Assembly: GCA_963966185.1 (NCBI GenBank)
Contig: CAWZYM010000345.1
Span: 1 to 64,000, forward strand
Source: Rhabditoides inermis
Taxonomy: Eukaryota > Nematoda > Chromadorea > Rhabditida > Rhabditidae
Length of the DNA: 64,000 nucleotides
Direction: 5' to 3'
Each line of letters opens with the position of its first letter. Within the stretch, counting starts at the first letter, position 1. This document shows positions 46,171 through 56,021 of the stretch, piece after piece. The notes under the pieces were generated by a model that worked only from the letters and a program-made list of their open reading frames with translations, searched no databases and was not told the DNA's origin. A program made the position numbers and the translations under genes.

Positions 46171-46478
46171 TTTTCCAGAACGCCATAATTTGTCTTAATT
46201 AGTGGCACGTAGTGAGATTTCGCGATAGTCGATGCGATGAGTCATCGAGTCACAAGTCGGGTGTCTTGTTGTGGTCACTTGGCCCCGCCCCTCTCGCCTC
46301 GCGCGCATTTCGTATATTGCGTGATACCGCGGCCGCTTTTCGGCGCACCGATGTTGTTTATATAGGTTTTGTATTTGTGTTTGTTTTTGTTTGTTTTTGA
46401 ATTGCATAGCGCGTTCTTCACATCTAACATTGCGCTTGACGGTCGTAGCCTGTCCCATTTTCACCGTTCTCTTCTCAG
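46171..46478. other. Region between array and the phase-2 gene
   Basis: Contains a G/C-rich patch with ggccccgcccc (46281-46291), possibly promoter-proximal. An open frame from ATG 46369 runs in frame into the first exon of the next gene and is an alternative start, but its reading over the acceptor-like tract ttctcttctcag (46467-46478) argues for an intron there. Confidence 0.4.
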
Positions 46479-49400
46479 TAGTCGTCTCGGGCGACTCAGC
46501 AGGACCGGACCCAGATCGACGATCCGGAAGGCACCTTCCGGAGAAGCGATGTCATCGAGGAGCGCGGAGCGCATGAGTCGCAGGTATCATTGTTTTTTTC
46601 AAACTGTTGAAGTTGCGAGGCGATGAACTGTCGTTACTGATCAAAAATGTGCGCAGTTTGTTCAAAAATATGACGCGAAGTGCATGTACGCGTTGGAACG
46701 TGATGCAACTGAGCTAATTTATGTAAGACGCATATTGTTTCTTTCGTAACTAGTAAACTCATCAATTCAGGGACGAGTTCGAAGCGCGTCTCGTGCCTTC
46801 TGTAGACAACACGCCGCGTCGTCGCTGCGCTCCCGATAGGTACGGGTTTTGCCTGGCGTCGTTTTCACAATCACCAGTTGTAAGCTGGTTCGAACTGTTT
46901 TATTTGCGTTCATTTTTTTTTGTAACTGTTCTTGAAGTTCCTGGTCGTTGATGCTAACAACTGACGAAAAGCGAAATACGACAACTAAACTAATGTTAAC
47001 CTCATCCCCTCCCATTGCAGCTGGCGTGACGACTCGTCCTCGTTCTCGTCGCCCACCCTCTCGCCCGTCTCCCCGCCGCCCCCGATCAGGCCGGTAGCCG
47101 TCGCTCGAAGGAGGGCCCTGATGAGGTGAGAATAATTCGACATTGTCTTGGGTTACGGTGTGAGAATAATTTGAACTACTCCAAGCGCTTAGTATTATTG
47201 TAGGAGAATAATTTGAGCTACTCCACTCGCTTCGAATTACGGTAGGAGAATAATTTGAGCTACTCCACTCGTTTAGGTTTAGGGTGGGAGAATAATTTGA
47301 GCTACTCCTCTCGCTTAGGATTACGGTAGGAGAATAATTTGAGCTATTCCACTCGCTTAGTATTACGGTAGGAGAATAATTTGAGCTACTCCACTCGCTT
47401 AGTATTACGGTAGGAGAATAATTTGAGCTACTCCACTCGCTTAGTATTACGGTAGGATAATAATTTGAGCTACACCACTGGCTTAGGATTACGGTAGGGG
47501 AATAGTTTGAGCTACTCCACTCGCTTAGGATTACGATGGTAGGTGGGAGAATAATTTGAGCTACTCCACTCGCTTAGGATTACGGTAGGAGAATACTTTG
47601 AGCTACTCCACTCGCTTAGGATTACGGTGGGAGAATAATTTGAGCTACTCCACTCGCTTAGGTTTACGGTGGGAGAATAATTTGAGCTACTCCACTCGCT
47701 TAGTAATACGGTAGGAGAATAGTTTGAGCTACTCCAGGATTACTGTATTCGAATAATTCAGCACGGCTCCGCCGCCTCCGCCGGACGACGTGTCAGACGA
47801 GGACGCTGCGCAACGCGCGTGGACCGCTGCGGTCATCCATCCGGCCGATTCGTGGTGGATGGTGGGTGGAGAACGTTTGTGACACATTGTCCTTCAGCGT
47901 TGTGATCTTTCAAAGATCTTACAGTGTGCGAAATTTGGCCTCCTACGGCTGTAATTTGAATTCATGCGTAAAATTGCCGGTGATTCGCGCCGGGGGCGCG
48001 GCTCAGTGGATAGAGCGTTCGTCTCTCAATCTCACGGTCGCTGGTTCGATCCCCCTCGGAGTCAACCATTCTTGTTAAATTCACCCAGCCCCTGTGGTGT
48101 GGCAATCCACTCTCATGGTAGCCAGAAGGCGTCACAGCACCATCTACGGACTCAAGAACGGAATTCAAGACGTCCGACGCCACCCAACCCAACTCCCTCT
48201 GCTGACGTTGTCGTAATCCAAGAACCACATCTTGTTCTCGACTAGGAGGACCCCGGATTCAACCGGCTAAAAAAAATCGCGAGGAAGAAGCCGAGAAGGC
48301 TGTTTCTATTTTGGCAACACTCGTCTCATTCGTCTCCTCTAGGCGTCGTTCGTGGCACGCGCGCTCTGCCGCCCTCGCCGCGCCGGCCCATCCCGAACTG
48401 CTCAACGGGAACGACTACAACAACGAGTTCGCGCCTGTCCAGAGGTATGAGGTCACCTGCCTGGTTACACGTTAATTTACGGATGTGCTCAAAGTGACGG
48501 CGAATACGTTTCAGAACGAACACCTCGCCGCCCAAGCCGTTGATGTCTGTTTTTGTCAACAACAACAACTACCTGCCCAACTCGCAGGGACCATCGAAGC
48601 AGAAGAAGAAGAAGAGTCACATGCGGTATGGAGAGGGAAATATTACTATGGACTTTTGTGTTCTCAAAAACTGTTGATAATCAGTGATAAACGATAAACG
48701 TATGGGCATGAGGAAAGAGAGAGAGAGAGAGAGAGAGCGGCTGACAGACAGACAGAAGTGATCCAGGCGCGGCTCCGCGGGCTACCCTCTCACCTCCCTG
48801 CCCACTCTCCTCCCCGAGGAAGTGATCCATGTGCGTAGCGCAGTTGAAGGCGGCCAGAACAGGTACTGTGGTTTACATCTAGATTTACTGCCGAAAAAAC
48901 TCGAGTTTTCTCTAGCACTCTGGCACATGAAAAATATTGAATGTTTGCTATTACAGCATATCCAATGGTTTTATCCAGCCTTGCCCGTTCATCGTCCGCC
49001 GCTGCTCTGGGCTCTCTCGTCCAGACGCGCACTCACGGGGACAGTGGGGGAAGCGGACACAGCGACGCAGTGTTCGGCAGGTGAGAGAGAGAGAGTAGTA
49101 GTTACGATTTCACTTCAGCTTCAACCGTCCCACGATCGCGCTTCACAATCGATGCAGCACTGACAGCAGGGAGTTGACGGGGTGAGTACGGATAGGTCGG
49201 GGGGGCCGATGATAATGATGATGGTTGTTGGGGGCCGATGATAGTGATAAGTGATCTCGATCATTGCAGTCGCTTCTCGTCGCTCGCCCGCCCCACGCCC
49301 ATGGATACTGCGAGCCCGCCGCGCCCTTCCGACCCTGCTGCCAAGCGCGCACCTCTCCGGCCTAGGTAAATTAGTACCAGTTACTAATGATATTTTATGA

Positions 49401-51308
49401 TTATTGAATTGATTGACTCACAGTCGTAATAATTCAAAGCTCTGTCTTGTTTTCGGCTGAACATCACGTCTCAACTCTCAACAGATATTTTCACGAGGCC
49501 TAGGTAAATTAGTACCAGTTACTGCTGATAATTTCACGAATATTGATTGATTGATTGCTCTATTCCAGGCCGCTCACTCCACTGCCCCGTTCCTCTATCT
49601 ATGTGACGGGGGAGGCGGGTCCGCCAGCGCCCTCTCCCCAGGGCTCGGCTCCCCGGCAGTGGACGAAGCTGGCGAGTGTGCGCGAGTTGCTGGATGGGAC
49701 GACGGACAGTGTCGACATGGAGGAGTGAGTGTAGTGAGTGCAGTGAGTGTAGTGAGTGCAGTGAGTGGAGTGAGTGGAGTGAGGGCAGTGAGTGCAGTGA
49801 GTGCAGTGAGTGAAGTGAGTGAGTGGAGTGAGTGTAGTGAGTGAAGTGAGTGTAGTGAGTGTAGTGAGTGGAGTGAGTGTAGTGAGTGGAGTGAGTGGAG
49901 TGAGTGGAGTGAGTGGAGTGAGTGGAGTGAGTGCAGTGAGTGTAGTGAGTGAAGTGAGTGCAGAGAGTGCAGTGAGTGATGTGAGTGCAGTGAGTGCAGT
50001 GAGTGTAGTGAGTGCAGTGAGTGAAGTGAATGCAGTGAGTGCAGTGAGTGAAGTGAATGCAGTGAGTGGCCCGAGGGATGAGAAGATATGGGGAATCAAG
50101 AGAGGGAGAGGGAGGCAGGGCAGTTTTTTTAACGAATGGAAAGTAGTTATTTCGATCAGAGATAACTGTATATCACTCAAATCATTAGTGGTGAGTGCGA
50201 TGAATGATCAGCATACACGTTGCAGCCCCCGCTCTCCTCCCCCCTCCCCCACCCGCCGCGAGTTCTTCGTGCAGCTGGCGGTCTTCCAGGCGGAGCATGC
50301 CGGTCTGTACCCCGACTGGTACACACAGTACAGGGACAAGTGCCAGTGAGGCTCTCCCTTCTCACACGGGAAGGGAATGCACATGGTAGCAGTTGCGAAA
50401 AACACCCTCTTCCTTCTTTGGACGTAGCTGATAGATAATGTGCGAGTAGCAGTTTCTACCGTGTGCACTTCCTTCATACCATCCCCCACACCCTACTCTG
50501 ATTTCCACTGTCCTTCCTCTTTCATAGTATGTAAGTATATTTCCTACATTTATCGTTCATATCTCCTATCACACAGTTTGACTAGCAGTTGTTCACATCC
50601 GTCCCATAACATCCATTGATTTTTGATTTTTCTCTTCTTTTGAGAGAAAAATTAAAGAGATTTGATCTCTTCTTTTTTTTGTAATCAATCCCATATGGTT
50701 TTACGCGTATATCCCAGTTACTCCTACTATTGAGAAGTTGTTGTTTTGCTCTTATTGTTTTATTGTCGTTGTTGTTGTTGTAAATAATGTACAGGAACGT
50801 CGTTGGACTTGGGAGGATTCAATGGGAGGATTCATACGCTTTTTTCGTTTTACGGCTTGCAGAATAACGCAGCCGGCGAACGATTTTTTCATGGATTTCG
50901 GATTGTGATGTGGTATAGAGAAACGCAGCAAAAGACACAAGTGCATGCAAATATGCACATCAATGGAATATCGAGGTGGACTTTAAAATGAATGAATTTA
51001 TTACAGAAAAAAAAACCTGCGTCACACAATCAAAAACATAAAAAAAACTGTTCAAAGCGATCAATTCGAAAAGAGGGGTGGATTAGGGAGGGAGAGGAAG
51101 AGATCTGGTACGTTCGTTGCGCTGGCCCCCAGCCCAGTGGAGGATGAGGAGCGGCCGAGGAGGAACCGCTTGCACGACCGCGAGGTGTGCACTAGGTAAC
51201 GTGCGCACATTCGACATCAGTCCAAAAAAGTAATGCAAGAACTTTATGGTGGTGAGGACGGAGGACGAGTGGTGGTGAGGACGGAGGACGCGTCCTGAGA
51301 GGGAAGGT

Positions 51309-51359
<51 letters not shown>

Positions 51360-51410
51360 CCTCTCTCTTCTCTCCCTCTCTCTCAACCTCTTTTTTTCTC
51401 TATCTTTCTC

Positions 51411-51447
<37 letters not shown>

Positions 51448-51477
51448 CTCTCTCTCCCCTCTCTCTCCCTTCTCTTT

Positions 51478-51535
<58 letters not shown>

Positions 51536-51700
51536 GTCTCTGTCTCTGTATCTGTATCTGTCTCTCTCTCTCTCTCTCTCTCTCACTCTCTCTGTCTGTC
51601 TCTGTCTCTGTCTCTCTCTGTCTCTCTCTCTCTGTCTCTCTCTCACTCTCTCTCTCCTTCTCTCTCTCTCTCTCTCTCTCTCCCTCTCTCAACCTCTTTT

Positions 51701-51733
<33 letters not shown>

Positions 51734-51858
51734 TTTTCTCTCTCTCTTTCCCCTCTCTCTCCCTTCTCTTTTCTTCTCTCTCTCTCCCTCTCTCCTCTCC
51801 CCTCTCCCCTCTCTCTCCCCCCCCCCCCCTCTCTCTCCCTCTCTCCCTCTCTCTCTCT

Positions 51859-51905
<47 letters not shown>

Positions 51906-52207
51906 ATCTCTCTCTTTCCCCTACCTTCCCCGCCTGCCTGAGCATTGCCGTGCTGCCCGGGTGGAACTGATAGTATGACGTCATGTCTTAAACCTGATAT
52001 GACGTCATATCGTATATAGTATGACGTCATATCGTATATAGTATGACGTCATATCGTTTATAGTATGACGTCATATCGTATATAGTATGACGTCATATCG
52101 TATATAGTATGACGTCATATCGTATATAGTATGACGTCATATCGTATATTTACCAATAAAACACATTTCTATCATATTCCAGCCGCCAAAGCGCTAAATA
52201 CGAATAA
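46479..52207 (+). CDS. Unrecognised multi-exon gene with all introns in phase 2
   Basis: Exons: 46479-46583, 46771-46839, 47021-47125, 47762-47851 (donor may be 47854), 48343-48444, 48515-48625, 48767-48862, 48979-49080, 49270-49365, 49569-49724, 50226-50349. Every junction I placed splits a codon after two bases, and internal exons are multiples of three. The last exon ends in TGA at 50347-50349, but that TGA lies in a good donor, CCA|gtgagg; splicing there leads, still in phase 2, to 50863-50904, 51133-51195 and a terminal exon 52183-52207. An alternative terminal exon is 50795-50867. The protein is Ser/Pro/Arg-rich and probably disordered (SPTLSPVSPPPPIRPVAVAR, SGGSGHSDAVF), with a more ordered C-terminus (EFFVQLAVFQAEHAGLYPDW). 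Start exon unknown. I do not recognise the family. Confidence 0.7.
47126..47761 (+). repeat. 42-bp minisatellite filling an intron
   Basis: About 14-15 copies of gagaataatttgagctactc, cactcgcttaggattacggtag. The first copy starts inside the splice donor (gtgagaataatt) and the last ends in the acceptor (cgaataattcag), so the repeat spans the whole intron. Confidence 0.95.
47990..48276 (+). mobile_element. tRNA-derived SINE, copy 3
   Basis: Full-length match to copy 1: head ggggcgcggctcagtggata, B box ggttcgatccc, body to ccccggattcaaccggcta and an A7 tail. Lies in the intron between the exons at 47762 and 48343. Confidence 0.85.
49725..50070 (+). repeat. Tandem splice-donor repeat, gtgagtgNa, 9-bp unit
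   Basis: About 38 copies of gtgagtg followed by t/c/g/a and a, beginning exactly at the donor of the exon ending 49724. Each unit resembles a 5' splice site. Unit length of 9 keeps the reading frame (VSx repeats). Minor breaks: gtgagggca, gcagagagt, gtgaatgca. Confidence 0.97.
50226..50349 (+). CDS. Conserved-looking C-terminal exon of the phase-2 gene
   Basis: After a Pro-rich start it reads TRREFFVQLAVFQAEHAGLY and PDWYTQYRDKCQ, aromatic- and charge-patterned unlike the rest of the protein, so the likeliest folded or binding segment. Stop TGA overlaps donor CA|gtgagg, allowing a choice between ending and splicing on. Confidence 0.7.
50350..51132. other. Region after the TGA of the phase-2 gene
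   Basis: Mostly T-rich non-coding sequence. It holds two acceptor-like tracts (50794 and 50862) with short open continuations described under the gene. No other gene seen. Confidence 0.45.
51133..51195 (+). CDS. Candidate downstream phase-2 exon
   Basis: 63 bp between cccccag and ACTAG|gtaacg. It reads PVEDEERPRRNRLHDREVCT and enters and leaves in phase 2, like the eleven upstream exons. Probably belongs to the same gene if the 50345 donor is used. Confidence 0.5.
51308..51915. repeat. Long CT microsatellite
   Basis: About 600 bp of CT, CTTT, CTGT and CCCT runs with a C12-13 run near 51817. Open frames here on both strands are repeat translations. Confidence 0.97.
51973..52150. repeat. Eight TGACGTCA palindromes, 22-bp period
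   Basis: TGACGTCA starts at 51976, 52000, 52022, 52044, 52066, 52088, 52110 and 52132. The last seven are spaced exactly 22 bp apart within the unit agtatgacgtcatatcgtat-at. TGACGTCA is the consensus site of CREB/ATF bZIP factors. Confidence 0.95.
52183..52207 (+). CDS. Candidate terminal exon
   Basis: Acceptor catattccag, then RQSAKYE and TAA, entered in phase 2 from 51195. Short, so only the phase match and acceptor support it. Confidence 0.35.
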
Positions 52208-52538
52208 GAGAACGAATAAGAGAAAGAGACCTGCATTCTACCACCATGTTTTTGTTGGTATTGCGTTTATCTCACTACTCATAGAGAGTAACAAGGATAT
52301 AGCCGCTTGTTCTCAGCCGAGAACAAGACAGAGCCTTGAATTATAACGACTGTGAGAACTAGAACCATGTATTTGGTATGTGTTTGAATGATTTTTCATT
52401 TCTTGTCGTCATTTGCGTCAAGTGATTCGTGAGAGAGTAAAGAGTGCAAGACAGACACGGGGTCACTAGAGTAGGATGGAGCCTCATTCGATATTAGCGG
52501 CACACGCAACGTTGCGCCACCTGGTGTATTTGGGAAAG

Positions 52539-52583
52539 AGAGAGGGAGAGAGGGGGAGAGAAAGAGAGAGAGGGAGAGAGAGA

Positions 52584-52678
<95 letters not shown>

Positions 52679-52714
52679 GAGAGGGATAGAGAGAGAGAGG
52701 GAGAGAGAGAGAGA

Positions 52715-52748
<34 letters not shown>
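52539..52748. repeat. GA microsatellite
   Basis: About 210 bp of GA runs with GGGA and AAGA interruptions. Confidence 0.97.
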
Positions 52749-52752
<4 letters not shown>

Positions 52753-52854
52753 CGCCCCACCTTTCCTTGGTACGCCACCCAGAGCGACTCATGTGTGCAG
52801 TGTTGGGCCAGCTCGGCTTTCGAGAAGGTCTTGGTTGGAGGAGAGGGGGAGGGG

Positions 52855-53560
52855 TTGGAAGAGGAGTACATTCTAGAAAAGAAAGTTCAGTGATGTTTGA
52901 GGAGCGTCTCTTCAAATAATTCGTTTGAAAATGCCTTCAAAACACGCGATCGCGCATAGAATGATAGTTGTTGTGATAGCAGTTGGAAGAGGAGAAAACA
53001 TTCTAGAAAAGAAAGAAGAAACAGTTCAGTGATGTTAGTGCTCTTCAAATCAAAAACGTCTTCAAAACACTCGCTTAGAAGGAATTTAGACAGGAGTTGG
53101 GAAAGCAGTTGGAAGAAGAGTATACATACTAGACTAGAAAAGAAAGTTCATGTTTGAGGAGCGTTTTTTTCAAATCAGACATTTCGATAAGTGATTAAAA
53201 AACGGGCATAGAAGGTATTTTGACAGTTGTGAAGTAGTTGGAAGTAGTACATTCTAGAAAAAAGATCAGTGATGTTTGAGTTTGAGGAGCGTCTCTTCAA
53301 ATCAGGCCTGGAAGAGGAGTACATTCTAAAATGAAATGTGTACTGTCTCAGCAAATAAATATTTTCAAAACGCATTCAAAACACTTGATCGCGGTCTTTT
53401 TTTGAAGGTGTTTACAATTTATATCAGTAGACGGGCCAGAGCGAAATCAGTTGTGAATGCAGTTGGAAGAGGAGTACATTCTAGAAAAGAAAGAAAAAAC
53501 GGTTTGAGAACGTCTTCAAAACACTTCGCGCATAGAAGATAGAAGGTAAAGGTAAAAGGA
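52855..53560 (+). repeat. Degenerate ~100-130-bp repeat, about 6-7 copies
   Basis: Recurring blocks: ttggaagaggagtacattct followed by agaaaagaaag, gtgatgtttgaggagcgtct, and cttcaaaacac with gatcgcg. Copies vary in length and order, with deletions. No coding signal. Confidence 0.8.
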
Positions 53561-53938
53561 AAGAGAAGGTAGAGAAAGATCCGAGTGTTTTAGGTGTGAC
53601 CGGTTTCTTCAAATGAGGACTTCAAAACACAGTGCAAAACAGGATGCGCGGAGTTATACTTTATGTGCTTTTCACAGTGCAAGAATAAGTACTGTTTCGA
53701 GCACTTCGTGATCGATTATGACAACCACTGTGAGTAAACTGTTTTAGTACTCTTTGTTGTGTATAGAACACTCCGAGTATTATTTAACGTTGTTGGTTGG
53801 TGGTTGTTCATTGTTTTTAGTCTATGAACTTAAAATTGAAATTATTGTAAAACAGTGGTAGTTGATATTCTGTTATTGTTATAATGTTAATGTTGATGTG
53901 TTTATCGAACTTGAATAAAAACTTTTTTGCAAAACAAA

Positions 53939-54010
53939 ATGCTTATAGCGGGGATCGAACCCGGATCTATCAGATTTCCCGAATACCTCGCTATCCACTA
54001 GGCTAACTGA
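53939..54010 (-). other. tRNA-like sequence
   Basis: Minus strand has A box TAGCCTAGTGG and a perfect B box GGTTCGATCCC with a paired T stem (CGGG/CCCG). Acceptor and anticodon stems do not pair, so a tRNA pseudogene or SINE head rather than a gene. Confidence 0.55.
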
Positions 54011-54370
54011 GTTGGAAAACAGCTCTCTCAAACACGATAACGAAACGCAATTGTGAAAAACCTTGAAAACTGCCGGAACTTTACGGTAGGATTACGGTAC
54101 TTCAACATGTTCCTTAGCAAAAATGACTAATGGCAACATTGATCAGAAGGTCCTTGGCTATCGAACGAGCACAATTTCGTTCAATTCGGAGCGGATGACC
54201 TGAGACACTTCCCTTGTCAGCAATTGTGAAAAACCCGCCCACTCAGATCCCGCTTCTTCACCACGTGTTTGCGGAGTAGTCAGATTGGCAACCGAACCCT
54301 GAAAGATGTCGTCGTTAGATAGGTCCAGTGTCTATATATGATAAGTGGGTATTGTGAAGAAAGCTGGCAG

Positions 54371-54685
54371 ATATGGACGGTCTTGCTACACGAGCCGGGC
54401 ACGTGCAGCCGAGAGAGACGCAGCGTCTATCAGCTACACCCCCATAGCGCTCCATTCCATCCGGATCTTACCTATTGTGAGTTGATGCACACATAGTGAC
54501 AACAAACGTCTCTCTCCAACGTCCCATTGGTGTAGCGGTATATATTACATAATAGCGATACAATATTGTGTGATACAATGTGATTCCGTTCCAGTTTGAT
54601 CTTTTCGCCGCGTGCTACGGAGTTGCCTTCATAATACTGATCGTTGCAGAGACAGGTGTACAAGTGAGTGCATCTCTTTCCTTCT

Positions 54686-54732
<47 letters not shown>

Positions 54733-54755
54733 TCCAGACATCTCCGCCGCCGTGA
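54371..54755 (+). CDS. Possible small membrane-protein gene, three 3' exons
   Basis: Candidate exons 54371 (or 54409)-54476, 54595-54663 and 54738-54755, all GT-AG with phase 0 at the last two junctions. The middle exon is one hydrophobic helix, FAACYGVAFIILIVAETG, preceded by HSIRILPI. The end would be TSPPP and a TGA. Upstream exons were not identified. A CT microsatellite fills the last intron. No family recognised. Confidence 0.35.
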
Positions 54756-55278
54756 ATCCCGCCGTCTCTCTGACATCGAGCCGCGAATTGGCGGGTGGCT
54801 GCCGTGGTACTTGGAAATGGTTCGATAGTTGTTCGAAACGAAATGTGTTTAGATTCTTCTTTTATCAGTTTCTTATGTCAACCTAAAATGCAGATGAAAT
54901 CGTGAATTAGACGGATTACACATCTTCCTCTTGTTTCTCGTTGTCAATGAAGGATGCTCTCATATAAGGACATCGTTGATAAATGCCGGAGTGACTATCC
55001 TTTCCGCTCGTCCCCCACTCTCCTATGTGTGACCTTCGAGTGGGGGAGCGAACCATAACTGAATTGCCCGAGGTCTCTACTGGACTGTGTCGTAAATGGA
55101 CTGATAACTTGTGTTGTCGATTCATTGCATTAAAAAAAAGGTTTTTGAAGAAGATGTAATTGTCTAATGATTCACCATTTTTATCACTAGCACATCGAAG
55201 CGCGATCGATTGATAAGATAACACATCTTTGATAAGCGCCGTTCTTTCCCCAACGGACATTCTTTTCTACAAGGTGCA
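54756..55278. other. Intergenic region upstream of BTB-kelch gene
   Basis: A/T-rich unique sequence, expected to hold the BTB-kelch promoter. An open frame at 54916-55260 on the minus strand has no motif. Confidence 0.5.
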
Positions 55279-56021
55279 ATGGACCTAGAGGAATGTGAAG
55301 CGTTCCTCTCTCGACTCAATCAACAGAGAATGTAAGTATATATTATCTTTCAAAAGTACTTTCAAGTCTTTCATGAGTACTTTCAATTTTTTTAGAATGA
55401 AATTAATGTTATGTAACTTAGACGATGACCTAAATGATCTATTTGAGCCCGATTAGTGAAATTGCACCTTCCTTTTCGTAAAGAAGCCTTGACAAAAAAT
55501 TAAATGAATGTGTTTATTTCCTTGACAAGAAAAAAAACTCGTGACGATAGAAAAGCAAGCATGAAAAATATGTGTTTAAACGAGGCAACCCTAGTCTGAC
55601 CAGTACGTTTCTTTCGAGTTATGAGTGATTTCGTTATTGTAAGTGTCATAGCCATAAACATATTAGCAATTCCGAATAAACGTGATTTTTGACAATTAAT
55701 TCTATTTCAGTGACGCTGAAGGGTGTGATGTAAAGCTCGTTTCCCTTCGCGATGGGAAAGAAGTGAGTTTGTGATCTCTGATTTGTATGGAATATATAAT
55801 CATACGATATTCAGTTCATGGCTCACTGGAATGTGCTCACAGCTGCCTCTCCGCATTTCAAGCGCATCTTCCACTCGAATTTCAAGGAGGCCATTGACGG
55901 AAAGATCGATCTGGTAATACATTTGCACGAAACATTAAAGATTGGAATGAAATATAGGATATGGACAGTGACATCATCGAGATTCTTCTGAAATACGTGT
56001 ATACATACGCCATTCAAATAG
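55279..56021 (+). CDS. BTB domain exons
   Basis: Four exons carrying CDVKLVSLRDGKEFMAHWNV, LTAASPHFKRIFHSNFKEA and IIEILLKYVYTYAIQI. These match the BTB pattern DVxL...F.AH..VL...SPxF...F and the C-terminal YTG-like helix. The His and Asp positions typical of dimerising BTB folds are kept. Confidence 0.9.

Noticed and set aside
46369..46478. ATG at 46369 as start of the phase-2 gene
   Set aside because: The frame is open, but an acceptor-like tract ends at 46478 and the following exon fits the phase-2 pattern; kept only as an alternative.
49599..50180. Minus-strand 193-codon Thr/Leu-rich frame
   Set aside because: Complement of the gtgagtgNa donor repeat; no other support.
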